A stretch of 64,000 nt of DNA from Nitrosospira multiformis. GTDB taxonomy: Bacteria > Pseudomonadota > Gammaproteobacteria > Burkholderiales > Nitrosomonadaceae. Under the pieces are notes generated by a model. That model was not told the origin of the DNA. It saw only the letters and a program-made list of their open reading frames with translations, and searched no databases. The translations under genes were made by a program, and so were the position numbers. Positions 15,484 to 24,822 of the stretch are shown here, piece by piece. The stretch spans positions 248,001 to 312,000 of the forward strand of contig NZ_FOHI01000002.1 of NCBI RefSeq assembly GCF_900111585.1, read 5' to 3'. Positions within the stretch are counted from its first letter, which is position 1, and every line of letters starts with the position of its first letter.

Positions 15484-16836
15484 TCACATGAATTCATCTT
15501 TTCGCCTGTTCTCGATCTCCGATGCCTGCGCTTGTATTTCAAGCAGCGCCACATAACGCGGCAATACATCTGTCCCGCCCACATGAAGCATTTCGTTGAT
15601 GAAGCGTTGCCGGTGTTCCTCTATATAGAATGAATCGCAACCATCGGAAAGAAATCCGGCGATTCTCCGGTATACGTCATCCCGGCACTTCAATTCCGTC
15701 TCTGGCATGAAATGTGCCAAGGTAGAGCGGCCGGCGTGCAGGTAGTCGGCGGCGAGCACTGGTTTTTTTCCTTTGACCGCTTCAAATACTACTGAGGTGG
15801 CAAGATCGATAATGACATGAGCCCAGTTCATCAGATGAATGGAATGGATATGATCGGGTGCCACGCTCACATTGGGGAGGCCTCGCAGCGAGGCGTTTCT
15901 GGTGAGGGGCTGTCTCCAGCCGCCACGGGTATGAGGTTTGATCACCAGTTCCACGTTCGGAAAAGCTGCAATCATTCCCACTATTTCCTCGATCTCTTCC
16001 CAGAAGGTCGTAAAATTACTCTTTCTCAGGAATATCACGACTTTAAGCCCTTCGGTTTCCGTGGACTCCTCCGTTCCTTTCGGTTCCTTCCGGCAGAGCT
16101 CCTTCTGGGGGAGGATCGCAGGCGGGGCAGGAGAAAGCTCCGCCAATTTCATCAGCCACTCATCACAGTAGCGAGGGGAGCCGAGGACGACGATGGATTG
16201 ATCGTCCAGGAATGGACGAAAACGTTCCGCGCATAACTCGTTGGGCACCACCAGCTTATCGAATACTCTTGCTGCGGAGTAGAGGGAATCCGGCTTGAGA
16301 CTCCACTCGCGATGTCGTATCAGTTGAGTGGCATGCGGACTGTCCCCGTGCGGCAGCGACACTGTGCCCAGGCCCTTGCTGCGCGCGAGGGAAACAACCA
16401 CTTCGACCCATTCCACGGAAACAGGTGAATCCCTCGTGATCCAGTCAAACACCACTACGCCTCTGTCAGCTGCGGTGAAACTGCGTTCCAGCAATCTGCA
16501 GGCGGTGCTGCTCCAGAGCGGTTGACGCCGGTCCACGCTGTACGTGCGAGCAAGTGCATTGACGAGCGGACTCACTATCGATCGTCGCAAGCGGTTGGCC
16601 AGCAGCAGTGTCTGTAGCCGCCACCCAAAAAATTCCAAGGAGGGGAGGAGATCGCGAATATGGGCAACACGCGTGCCCTGCAATGTAGCCAGAAATTCAA
16701 CACGATAATCATTACGGAATTTCGGCTTGCCTATCAGCACGACATCGCACTGGTGGCCAGACTCCAGCCATTTTGATATTACCGGTGTAATATGGTCTAT
16801 ATCATTGTAATGTCTGAGAAAAACGAGCGCTTTCAT
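15484..16836 (-). CDS. Glycosyltransferase-like protein, paralogue A
   Basis: A 450-residue protein opening with MKALVFLRHYNDIDHITPVI. Conserved stretches include LGTVSLPHGDSPHATQLIRH, VIKPHTRGGW, and VIIDLATSVVFEAV followed by GKKPVLAADYLHAG. The last resembles a GT-B donor site. It is closely similar along its whole length to the gene at 32056-33378, so the two are paralogues about 15 kb apart in opposite orientation. I do not recognise a named family; capsule or O-chain glycosyltransferase, or glycerophosphotransferase, is the best guess. It is the first gene of a leftward run that continues to neuA. Copy A carries an Ala/Pro/Lys/Glu-rich insert at about residues 232-252 (SPAPPAILPQKELCRKEPKG) that is shorter in copy B. 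Confidence 0.65.
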   Translation of the reverse strand: MKALVFLRHYNDIDHITPVISKWLESGHQCDVVLIGKPKFRNDYRVEFLATLQGTRVAHIRDLLPSLEFFGWRLQTLLLANRLRRSIVSPLVNALARTYSVDRRQPLWSSTACRLLERSFTAADRGVVVFDWITRDSPVSVEWVEVVVSLARSKGLGTVSLPHGDSPHATQLIRHREWSLKPDSLYSAARVFDKLVVPNELCAERFRPFLDDQSIVVLGSPRYCDEWLMKLAELSPAPPAILPQKELCRKEPKGTEESTETEGLKVVIFLRKSNFTTFWEEIEEIVGMIAAFPNVELVIKPHTRGGWRQPLTRNASLRGLPNVSVAPDHIHSIHLMNWAHVIIDLATSVVFEAVKGKKPVLAADYLHAGRSTLAHFMPETELKCRDDVYRRIAGFLSDGCDSFYIEEHRQRFINEMLHVGGTDVLPRYVALLEIQAQASEIENRRKDEFM

Positions 16837-17148
16837 ATAGGGGTTGAGGGAAAGGTCTGTGCCGGAAGAGCGTTTTTCGCCTTGTCCAGCAACAGGTATA
16901 AAGACAGTACAGCTGTTTCAGCTCGTTGATCTATCCCGAACTTCCTTCTGAGATTATTGTTCACAGTTCCTTATGTTCGGTACCGCACAGTTGGTTTTAT
17001 TTCCGGTCCTTAGATTTATCGGCTTAACCATGATCGAGCAGACTTTTTAGCAGCGTTCAAATTCAATGACCAAAATCATTGCCGCTTTCCCGCTGATGTA
17101 TTACTTTACTGGTAGACTACTTGTACGTCCAACAGATCAAGGGATACC
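16837..17148. other. Divergent intergenic region
   Basis: These 312 bases lie between the leftward transferase operon and the rightward Kdo hydroxylase gene. The region is AT-richer than its flanks. I see no gene, RNA or clear repeat. It should hold the promoters for both directions, but I cannot point to a confident -35/-10 pair. Confidence 0.5.
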
Positions 17149-18102
17149 GTGATAAATAAGGAACAGGATGCGGGATACCAGGAAGGCGATACCGTGCAGA
17201 TGCTGACGATAGCGCCGGAAACCGACTTGAGGGCGCCCGAATTGCAGCGCGCGGCTATCGACGCGCTGGAAGGGGGTGGGGTCATCTATCTGCCAAAAAG
17301 CGGATTTGAGTTGTCTGGCTATGAACGGGAGCTGATCTCTGACACGGCGAATATCCTGTCCCGAACGCCAGACGTCGAGGACGGGCGTCCAACCATCATT
17401 TTTGATCCAGAGCGTGGCCGTATCAAGAAATATCATTATGCTCAAGTGCGTGGAAAGATGATGCGGGCCCAGGTCAAGGACTCGGCCCGTCCTCGGATCG
17501 AGGCGATGATGTCTCGCTACAGCAAATGGACGGAGAGTGTCATCACTCAATTGTTCCCCACCTACCAGGGGGCCTTGGAGCGGAAACGCGTTACCTATCG
17601 GCCTTTTCCCCGCAATAACATCCAATCCCTGCACATTGATTCAAGCTATGGTTATCCCACGCAGGGGCGGAGCATGCTGCGCATATTCTCCAATATCAAT
17701 CCGGTCGACAGACTGCGTATCTGGCAGCTCGGTGAACCGTTTGAGCCCTTCGTGCGGCGCTTCTTGCCTGCCGTGCACCTGAGCGAACCGAGCTGGATCA
17801 CCTCTATTCTGGGCCGTCTCGGCATCATCGACGGTCCCAAGACCCCATACGACCGTTATATTGCAACCTTGCGTTCTCTCGGCATGCGCGACAAGGAGTA
17901 CCAGCGGACAGCACCGCGCAAGGTCATGGAATTTCCCGCAGGCGCGAGCTGGATTGCGATCACCGATCTGGTGTTGCATGGGGCCATATCGGGGCAGCAT
18001 AGTCTCGATCAGACCTTTTATTTACCAGTGGAGGCGATGAAGGATTCCTCGCGCTCCTCATTGCGTATTCTGGAGAGGTTGGCGGGCGAGGCTTTAGTTT
18101 AA
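17149..18102 (+). CDS. kdoO: Kdo 3-hydroxylase, Fe(II)/2-oxoglutarate dioxygenase
   Basis: A 317-residue protein of the Kdo hydroxylase family, which converts Kdo in the LPS inner core to Ko (D-glycero-D-talo-oct-2-ulosonic acid). Landmarks are VIYLPKSGFELSGYERELIS near the N-terminus, QSLHIDSSYGYPTQG with the H-x-D iron site at His162 and Asp164, and WIAITDLVLHGAISGQHSLD carrying candidate distal His residues (277 or 284). The listed start is GTG 17149. A GTG at 17194, with GGAAGG seven bases upstream, is an equally good start and would shorten the N-terminus by 15 residues. It is not overlapped by its neighbours and is probably transcribed alone. The enzyme needs oxygen, consistent with an aerobe. 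Confidence 0.85.
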   Translation: MINKEQDAGYQEGDTVQMLTIAPETDLRAPELQRAAIDALEGGGVIYLPKSGFELSGYERELISDTANILSRTPDVEDGRPTIIFDPERGRIKKYHYAQVRGKMMRAQVKDSARPRIEAMMSRYSKWTESVITQLFPTYQGALERKRVTYRPFPRNNIQSLHIDSSYGYPTQGRSMLRIFSNINPVDRLRIWQLGEPFEPFVRRFLPAVHLSEPSWITSILGRLGIIDGPKTPYDRYIATLRSLGMRDKEYQRTAPRKVMEFPAGASWIAITDLVLHGAISGQHSLDQTFYLPVEAMKDSSRSSLRILERLAGEALV

Positions 18103-18298
18103 GCGTGAGAGGTGCCAGTGAGAGGTGACGCAGGCTCCGATAAAATCATGCGAGCGGTCATCGGGTAAAAGCATCCAGGCGGCCAGTTGGGATGAAACCG
18201 GGACAAAGGCGGCGGAACGACCTCGGCGGCTATCCAGTTGAATCAGTCATAAGCTTATCACCCATGCCCCAGACATTCGGCACCCGTACCGGAATACA

Positions 18299-19603
18299 AT
18301 GAGTGCCTGGAGTATCGACAGAATTACGCAGGCATTGAGCGGTGCAATGTGGACGTTCTCTTCCCTGCCTGATGACAACTCAGCCGCCACTTTTGTCCAT
18401 CGATGTTTCCGGCGGGAAAGCTGGCGGGATGCCGGGTTTCGCGAACGCACCCTCATGTATGCGGCTTTGCCGTTTGCGCCATTCGTCACCCTGGTGTTGG
18501 CTATCGCCTTCACTGCGCTTAACGGACAGGCTATAAAGAAGCAGACCGGAAAAAGGATAATCCGGCAAGTCCGGGAGCAGTTTGAGATCGCGCTGCGATA
18601 CGCGATTTTGCCCCCCTGGTATTATATTTTTGAACTCCATGACGACGACAAGCGGCAGCGCGCTTCTGAATACATCAACCGCTTTGAAGTAAAAACCTGC
18701 CTCTACCGCGTCCTCCGCGACTACAACGGTGGTCTTCCCATCCCTGCAGAGCGCAGCACCTCCTGCATCAAGGACAAATTATGCTTCCTGTCACGCTGTC
18801 GTAGGTTCTCTATTGCCACAGCTCCTGTGTTTTTGATTGTCTCAAAGGGGGAGATCAAATCGATTGATTGGAGGGGTTCCCTGCTCCCGGAAACCGATCT
18901 GTTCGTGAAACCGCTGCAGGGCGAGAACGGGAAGAATGCGGTACGGTGGGATTATCTGGGTTCGGGGCAATATCGGCGCAACGATGGTAAACACGCCACC
19001 GCCCAAGAGGTGCTGGAGAGCCTGTGCAAGGCATCATGGCGCAGGTCTTTCCTGGTGCAGCCACGGCTTGTTAACCATAGAGAGGTTGCTGATCTTGCAA
19101 ATGGCACCTTGGCGACGGTACGGGTAATGAGCTGCCGTAATGAACGGGGTGAATTCGAAGCAACCAATGCGGTTTTTCGAATGGCGCAGAATGAGGCCGT
19201 GGTTGTCGATAACTTTCACAGAGGCGGAATCGCGGTCAATGTCGATCTTCATACCGGAGAATTGGGAAGCGGCACCTGCGGAGCGTGGGGATCTACAGGA
19301 GGAGGATGGTACGAGCGACATTACAAGACAGGCGTGCAGATTCTGCACCGCAAGCTTCCGTATTGGGCCGAGGTGCTCGACCTGGTTCGATACGCCCATG
19401 AGAATGCATTTTCGGACCAGGTGGTGATTGGCTGGGATGTTGCCCTGCTCGACAGCGGGCCGTGCATGATTGGAATCAACAAGGCTCCCGATCTGGATAT
19501 GATCCAGCGGATAGGTCGGTGCCCGCTGGGTAACGAGCGGTTCGGGAAGCTTCTGGCATTCAACCTGGAATGCACTGTCAAGGCTATGGATCAGTCTTTT
19601 TAA
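18299..19603 (+). CDS. Membrane-anchored sugar-transfer-associated ATP-grasp protein, degenerate paralogue
   Basis: A 434-residue protein similar along its length to the gene at 25361. An N-terminal region is followed by a likely membrane helix at about residues 55-80 (AALPFAPFVTLVLAIAFTAL), then an ATP-grasp domain of the type found in exopolysaccharide loci. Compared with its paralogue two key sites are altered. The glycine loop HGRGG reads QGENG (about residues 205-210). The metal-binding Glu in the MEANKAPDLD segment is Gly392 here (MIGINKAPDLD). The rest of the domain (FLVQPRLVNHREVADLANGT, RVMSCRNERGEFE) is well kept, so it is expressed or recent rather than decayed. It may be a regulatory or scaffold partner of the intact copy. 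Confidence 0.75.
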   Translation: MSAWSIDRITQALSGAMWTFSSLPDDNSAATFVHRCFRRESWRDAGFRERTLMYAALPFAPFVTLVLAIAFTALNGQAIKKQTGKRIIRQVREQFEIALRYAILPPWYYIFELHDDDKRQRASEYINRFEVKTCLYRVLRDYNGGLPIPAERSTSCIKDKLCFLSRCRRFSIATAPVFLIVSKGEIKSIDWRGSLLPETDLFVKPLQGENGKNAVRWDYLGSGQYRRNDGKHATAQEVLESLCKASWRRSFLVQPRLVNHREVADLANGTLATVRVMSCRNERGEFEATNAVFRMAQNEAVVVDNFHRGGIAVNVDLHTGELGSGTCGAWGSTGGGWYERHYKTGVQILHRKLPYWAEVLDLVRYAHENAFSDQVVIGWDVALLDSGPCMIGINKAPDLDMIQRIGRCPLGNERFGKLLAFNLECTVKAMDQSF

Positions 19604-19809
19604 GCAGATTTGGAGAGTCGAAACCAGAGTTTGATCATGCTGATCAGAGCGGATAGGGATTCGATCCAAGGATTACCGCAATGACACATTTGTAACCTTG
19701 TTTAGATTTCCTTGATGGTGCTGGCTGACCAGCACTGATTTCTCAGCCGGTTATTTGCTTATATTCCCGCTCTCCAGCTTGTTTATATTACCTGCATGAG
19801 CCCTATTCC

Positions 19810-21096
19810 ATGAGTGAGAAAGCTGTATTTTCTTATAGTCCGGTACACGGCATGCGCACATGGCAAGACATGGCTGCAAAGTTTGTGCTGCTGTTTTTCG
19901 GGCTCGCCTTGTGGAGCAAATGGCTGAGCCTGGGTACCGGCATTCTTCTGACCTTCATCTGGATTCTCGATAGCGGCCCTCGAAGGCTCGGCCAGATCAT
20001 TAGAGAGCCGCTCGTGCTGGGAATACTCCTCCTGTGTGCGGTATTGGCGCTGGGGCTCCTTTGGGCAGATTATCCCGAGGCAGGTCGAATGAAATGGAGG
20101 CGATATTTTGGCTTCCTGGTTTTCATCCCGTTTTTATCACTTCTCAATAGAGACCGCTTGCCTTGGGCGATTGCCGGCCTGCTCACGGGTTACATCATTG
20201 TCCTGTTGTCAGGGGTTTACCAATGGGCTGTTTCCGGAGTGCAAGGCATTCCACTCCTTAACATGAGCTATCTCGTGTTTTCTTCCCTGCTGGGGATCGG
20301 TGTCATTCTTTTACTCTATCTTGCCACGACCATCGGCGAGATAAAATGGAAATGCGCCTTGGGGCTCGGGAGCCTGTTTTTATTGCTGATCCAGTTTGGG
20401 CAATATGGACGCGGTCCCTTGCTGGCCACGCTTCTTGCCGTTTTTTTGTTGGTTTTCCTAACTTATAAAACGGAAAAAAAAGCACTCCTGGGAATCATCG
20501 CATCGCTGACTATTGTGGTTGCGGTTCTGGTATACGGCAGTAACAGCTTTCAGGCCAGACTTGAGCAGGTACAGGTCGAAGTGAAGTTATCCCAGCAGGG
20601 AAAATACGATACCAGCCTGGGGTATCGGCTGGCAATGTGGGATGTCGGCCTGCACGGAATTCTGGAGCATCCGTTCTTTGGCCACGGCACCGGGATGCCG
20701 GAAAGCTATTTCGAAAAAACCGTGGCAACATATAAGGGCGGGATTTACAGGGATTTACCCCAGTATGTAGGAGCGTCTCATTATCATAATGACTGGATCG
20801 AGATTGGAATGCATACGGGCGCACTGGGAATTCTGGCTTACGGCTTTTTCCTGTGGAGCTGGTTTCAAACACTCAGATCGCACCGTCTTCCAGTTCTGGG
20901 GGCGGCTTTGGTGTTCTTCATCTTCCTATCCGGCTTGACGGATACTTTTGCCCTTTACAGCAAAATTCCTACCTTTCTCGTGGTCATCACCGCCATAGCC
21001 ATAGCCTGGCAGAAGGAAAGAGAAGGAAGGAAATTGGCAGAAAAATCAGGAAGCTTCATTCAGAAACTCTCTGCCCAACCAGGCTCCCGGACTTGA
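19810..21096 (+). CDS. O-antigen ligase/polymerase-like membrane protein (Wzy_C/WaaL)
   Basis: A 428-residue polytopic inner-membrane protein with about ten to twelve hydrophobic helices. The Wzy_C-type segment FGQYGRGPLLATLLAVFLLV is followed by a periplasmic loop with FGHGTGMPESYFEKT and GASHYHNDWIEIGMHTGALG. Arg in YGRGP and His in SHYHND match the pattern of WaaL-like ligases. The family joins undecaprenyl-linked O-chains to lipid A-core or polymerises repeat units in the periplasm. Its neighbour on the opposite strand is a GT39-type transferase, so both may act on the same lipid-linked glycan. Ligase and polymerase cannot be separated by sequence alone. Confidence 0.8.
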   Translation: MSEKAVFSYSPVHGMRTWQDMAAKFVLLFFGLALWSKWLSLGTGILLTFIWILDSGPRRLGQIIREPLVLGILLLCAVLALGLLWADYPEAGRMKWRRYFGFLVFIPFLSLLNRDRLPWAIAGLLTGYIIVLLSGVYQWAVSGVQGIPLLNMSYLVFSSLLGIGVILLLYLATTIGEIKWKCALGLGSLFLLLIQFGQYGRGPLLATLLAVFLLVFLTYKTEKKALLGIIASLTIVVAVLVYGSNSFQARLEQVQVEVKLSQQGKYDTSLGYRLAMWDVGLHGILEHPFFGHGTGMPESYFEKTVATYKGGIYRDLPQYVGASHYHNDWIEIGMHTGALGILAYGFFLWSWFQTLRSHRLPVLGAALVFFIFLSGLTDTFALYSKIPTFLVVITAIAIAWQKEREGRKLAEKSGSFIQKLSAQPGSRT

Positions 21097-21126
21097 GCGG
21101 TTAGGGGATATATGACATAGCGCCGG

Positions 21127-23118
21127 CTATGTATGCTTTTCCTCTGCGCACTTGGGCGAGATTTGCCGATATTGCTTGCCGAGGTAGCCATGTGCAACGC
21201 GATAGTATACCCCCCGCAACGATTTACCGTTCTCCGTGATGGCCAGTTGCCGAACCGGATCAGGGTCGGCAAGCATCTTCCCGATCTCGATGCTGCCTCG
21301 GACGCATTCGAGATTGTCCTGCCACATGCCGACGAGAATGACGGGTCGGGTTGTAGGGGATTCCGACGGATACCAGAGATCGTACATGGCGCCGCTGTCG
21401 CCGAATATGTTGCGCGAGCGTATTTCCATGGGTTTGCCCCGGTTATAGAAAGTGACGATACTTGCCACGGACCACTTGCTCATGCCCACGACGATGGGCT
21501 CCTGGCCGGTCTGCCGGCGCGTATCCTCTACAATTTGCTCAATGCCCATCGTTGCCTGGCGCCAGAAATAATGCTCGGGGAAACCTTTATATATGCCCTG
21601 GTAGGGAATGCCGGGGAAGCCGAGAACGAGGTAATGCAGCGCAAACGCATAACAAACCAGGCATGCCAGAATAGTGGGCTTCCAGGCTGCCATTACCCGA
21701 TCCGAAATCGTCGGGTTACCGGAGAAATTTCGCATTTTCCCCATCATCGAAGCCATGGCAGGCAGTGCCATAAGCCACAGGGGACCGGTCCAATGGAACC
21801 GCTGGGTATCGAAAATGCTGAGAATCAGGAAAATAGCCAGTGGCACGCCGGTGAATACCATAATGAACAGGCGTCGCTTGCAAATGGAGGAGCCATTATT
21901 CTGCTTGGTACCCGGCAGCAATACTATCGCAGCAGCAAGCAAACCGGTCGGCGTAAGCAGTACGGCAAAATGAAGAATCAATTCGAATAGTCCGAACTCG
22001 TTATCTCCTATGCCCCTGGCGCGGCCGGACTGGAACAATATCGACATCCAGCCATGCTCCATGTTCCAGATGATTACTGGGGAGAACAAGAGCAGCGCAA
22101 GCAGTACGGCGAGGTATGGATAAGGATGGCGCAACCAGCGGCGTGCAGGCGGCTCGATAATCACAAAAACCAATGCGGCAATACCCACCAAACCCAGCGT
22201 ATACTTGGAGAGAATGCCCAGACCGAAGGCAATGCCTACCCCGAGCCAAGCCCGCTCCCGATTGGCGATCAGGGCCTGCTCGAGATAGTACAGGGTTGCC
22301 GCCCACGCGGCCACGAGCGGCGCGTCTGTCGTCATCAATGCGCCAGTGGCAAAGAAAAAGGGAAGAATCGCGAGCAGCAGCACAGCGCGAATCCCCGTTG
22401 CGCTATCGTATAGATTGCGCGTGAGCGCAAATAAATAACCCATCGTTATCAAGCCGCACAGGAATGCACCGATCCGGACGCCAAACTCGCTGTTTCCAAA
22501 AATGGACGTACCAAGCCATATCAGCCAGGCAACCATGGGTGGATGATCGTAGAAACTCAGATCCATGTGCTGAGCGTAATTCCAGTAATATGCTTCATCG
22601 GGAATCAGTTGTGCCACGCCAATGTAGATGAGGCGCAACAGGATGACAAATGCGATGATCCCGAACGAGGCGGTCCGCCAATCTGCGTCAGGCGAGGGTA
22701 TGGCGTTCCCAGTGGGAACCACGTAGAAAACAGATCCCAGATACAGTATTACGGCTGTTGCCGCGATTGCGGGGAGTATGGCCGCAGCCGGCGGTATATG
22801 CCAAGCCTGGATCAGCACCGCTAATATGCCGCCGCGCACGGAAAGCGCCAGCACACAGATAATCAGGAAGCGGCCGAATTCAGTCCATCTGGAATAACCC
22901 GCGAGGTCGTATAAAAGCCGCGGTCTCGAAATAAACCAGTAGTGCAGGATGGCAGCCGCGAGGAAGCCCGCGATATGCGACAGGGCGAGGCTCGCTCCAT
23001 AGCTCATCAGTGACTCGAACAGCAGCCCGTCGAGGAGCGCGGCTAATAACCCTGGGACTGCAAAACGACTGTGATCCGGAAATAGGGGGCGTCGCGCAAC
23101 TCCAGCCAGCTCAAGCAT
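21127..23118 (-). CDS. GtrA-like domain fused to GT39 (ArnT/PMT-type) glycosyltransferase
   Basis: A 663-residue multi-pass membrane protein. I start it at ATG 23118, preceded by AGGAG, rather than at the TTG ten codons upstream. Residues about 10-145 form a GtrA-like four-helix unit (GLLAALLDGLLFESLMSYG ... YLGSVFYVVP), a flippase-type domain for polyprenyl-phosphate sugars. From about 165 a GT39 domain follows, with QLIPDEAYYWNYAQHMDLSF carrying the acidic catalytic site, then DHPPMVAWLIWLG and ALMTTDAPLVAAWAATLYYL. The C-terminal 180 residues form a soluble periplasmic domain. The fusion suggests flipping and transfer by one polypeptide. The gene converges with the O-antigen ligase-like gene. 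Confidence 0.8.
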   Translation of the reverse strand: MLELAGVARRPLFPDHSRFAVPGLLAALLDGLLFESLMSYGASLALSHIAGFLAAAILHYWFISRPRLLYDLAGYSRWTEFGRFLIICVLALSVRGGILAVLIQAWHIPPAAAILPAIAATAVILYLGSVFYVVPTGNAIPSPDADWRTASFGIIAFVILLRLIYIGVAQLIPDEAYYWNYAQHMDLSFYDHPPMVAWLIWLGTSIFGNSEFGVRIGAFLCGLITMGYLFALTRNLYDSATGIRAVLLLAILPFFFATGALMTTDAPLVAAWAATLYYLEQALIANRERAWLGVGIAFGLGILSKYTLGLVGIAALVFVIIEPPARRWLRHPYPYLAVLLALLLFSPVIIWNMEHGWMSILFQSGRARGIGDNEFGLFELILHFAVLLTPTGLLAAAIVLLPGTKQNNGSSICKRRLFIMVFTGVPLAIFLILSIFDTQRFHWTGPLWLMALPAMASMMGKMRNFSGNPTISDRVMAAWKPTILACLVCYAFALHYLVLGFPGIPYQGIYKGFPEHYFWRQATMGIEQIVEDTRRQTGQEPIVVGMSKWSVASIVTFYNRGKPMEIRSRNIFGDSGAMYDLWYPSESPTTRPVILVGMWQDNLECVRGSIEIGKMLADPDPVRQLAITENGKSLRGVYYRVAHGYLGKQYRQISPKCAEEKHT

Positions 23119-23390
23119 TTTTTCCTGCTCCTGTGGAAACCATATCAAGTTGTCTTTGTTCTGTTTTTCTCGCTTGTGCCGATTTTATCTATTCTGCTCT
23201 CAGATAAGATGAAAGATAACTCTGGAATTCATTTTCGTCCCCCTCATCTTGTAGCACAAGTTCGTTACACGGTGGTTACCCACAAGCCCGGGATTGCCGG
23301 CAGGTATTTTCGCAGACGGAGGAGTCTTGCAGACTCTGATACAGCTACCATTCCGGCATCGGAATACTGGCTGCGTCTCCTGTTCAACGT

Positions 23391-24104
23391 TCAACCTGTA
23401 TGACCGGTCAACCCGGTGTCTGCGTAGTAATGCCGGATGGGATGCAGGTTATCGTCAAGCTCATAGATCAGTGGGCGGCCAGTGGCAACTGACAACTTTA
23501 TGAGCTGAATAATGGACAGGCCATCCAACTGCATCATCAGCGCTCGCAGGATATGCTTGTGGGCGACAATGAGCACTCGCTTGCCGCGCTGGATTTCCGG
23601 GGCGATTGTTTGCTGCCAGTAAGGCAGCATTCGCGCGAAGGCTTGCCGCATGCTCTCACCAAGCGGCAGTTCCCCAGGATCGATGGTTGCATAGCACGGT
23701 TGGTTTCCGGGAAAACGGATATCGGCGGGATCAAGTGGGGGTGGCGGAGCATCAAAACGGCATTGCGAACTGAGAATAGGGCAAAAGCCGTATTTCCTGA
23801 TTGCCTTCCAGCGATTGATTCCTTCCAGAGCCCCATAGTGACGTTCATTCAAGCGCCAGTTCCGTTGCACCACCGGTTCATCCTGCCCCATGACCGATAG
23901 CACGATGCGGAGCGTGTCGTTCGCACGGCTGAGCTCGGAGGTGAAGCAGATATCGAACTTGTGTCCTGCCTTTTTCAAGAGATTGCCCGCCTGCTCTGCC
24001 TCCCGCTCGCCCCGGGGCGTCAAAGGGGCATCGCCCCACCCGGTAAAGCATCCGTCGCGGTTCGAGACGCTTTCTCCATGTCGCAGCAGAACGAGTTGTG
24101 TCAT
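23391..24104 (-). CDS. Phosphoglycerate mutase-family protein with altered substrate site
   Basis: A 237-residue protein of the dPGM/GpmA family: [18 protein letters not shown] with the phosphohistidine at His9, [13 protein letters not shown], and a second catalytic His in [13 protein letters not shown]. Several residues that hold 3-phosphoglycerate in canonical GpmA are changed. The WRR before the PPPP stretch reads SQC here ([12 protein letters not shown]), the Lys after GLN is Arg, and HGN-S reads HKH-I. The catalytic pair is kept. It may therefore act on another phosphate ester, for example in glycan precursor synthesis. It is flanked by polysaccharide genes rather than glycolytic ones. 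It could still be a divergent mutase. Confidence 0.75.
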   Translation of the reverse strand: MTQLVLLRHGESVSNRDGCFTGWGDAPLTPRGEREAEQAGNLLKKAGHKFDICFTSELSRANDTLRIVLSVMGQDEPVVQRNWRLNERHYGALEGINRWKAIRKYGFCPILSSQCRFDAPPPPLDPADIRFPGNQPCYATIDPGELPLGESMRQAFARMLPYWQQTIAPEIQRGKRVLIVAHKHILRALMMQLDGLSIIQLIKLSVATGRPLIYELDDNLHPIRHYYADTGLTGHTG

Positions 24105-24363
24105 ATGTGGTTTGCTTCTCGATTAGGGAATGGATTCGACACGGGCATGCTCCGCGGAGGGCATCTCTTTTGCATGAATGTGTCATTTGATTTGAAATTT
24201 CGATGATATGTACAACATAGACAAAATACCGGGAAAAAACTACCCCAGTTCACGACGAGGGTGGGTGCCAATAACCCGGGTCGGAACGGACATCTGATCG
24301 GCAGCGGAGGAATGCGGCGATAGCCGAATTCCCCAAGCTTTCGAGGCGCACATTATCAAGGTA

Positions 24364-24822
24364 TCAAGGCCAACAGGAGATGAGATGCTCTCTTATCAGC
24401 CGATTGGTGTCGGCATCCGTCTTTGTAGCCTTGTTGAAGTCGGGCGGACCCGGCCAACCGGAATCGATGAATTTCACGCCGTTGAAATAGCGGCCTTCCA
24501 CATATCGCGGAATGACATGAAAATGCACATCCGGGTCGACCATCATCAGCATGAGATAGTTGAGCTTGTCGTAGTTGAATGCTTTAGCCAAAGCTGATTC
24601 CAGCTGACCCGTTACTTTGTGAAGCTCAATAAAGCTTTCCTGACCAAGCTGGGAGAAGGAGCGGGCTGGTTCATGCGCAGCAAGAACGAGAGAACCCAGT
24701 GTCAACTGGATTGGACGCAGCATGACGATCCAGTGCTGAAATTGATGAATGATTGTCTCCGGCGCGCCGAATTTCCGCATCGTGGGATTCAGGATTGCGG
24801 TACCGGAGGGAGTGGGAGTCAT
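24364..24822 (-). CDS. HIT-family nucleotide hydrolase/transferase-like protein
   Basis: A 152-residue protein with the HIT-type segment VDPDVHFHVIPRYVEGRYF near residue 95. The first His of the textbook H-x-H-x-H triad is Asp here, giving D-x-H-x-H, as in a common bacterial subfamily with the same PRY continuation. A downstream FIDSGWPGPPD segment is typical of that subfamily. HIT proteins cleave or transfer nucleoside monophosphates from dinucleotides or nucleotide esters in the cytosol. AAGG precedes the ATG at 24822. It lies 259 bases upstream of the mutase-like gene on the same strand. Confidence 0.75.
   Translation of the reverse strand: MTPTPSGTAILNPTMRKFGAPETIIHQFQHWIVMLRPIQLTLGSLVLAAHEPARSFSQLGQESFIELHKVTGQLESALAKAFNYDKLNYLMLMMVDPDVHFHVIPRYVEGRYFNGVKFIDSGWPGPPDFNKATKTDADTNRLIREHLISCWP

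Noticed and set aside
16837-17148. Possible tRNA or small RNA gene in the divergent gap
   Set aside because: I could not find a cloverleaf, a TTC-type loop or a terminator; the sequence shows no convincing secondary structure.
24364-24822. Loss of the first His in the HIT motif as evidence for an inactive protein
   Set aside because: A large bacterial subfamily has the same Asp and PRY continuation, so I treat it as normal variation.
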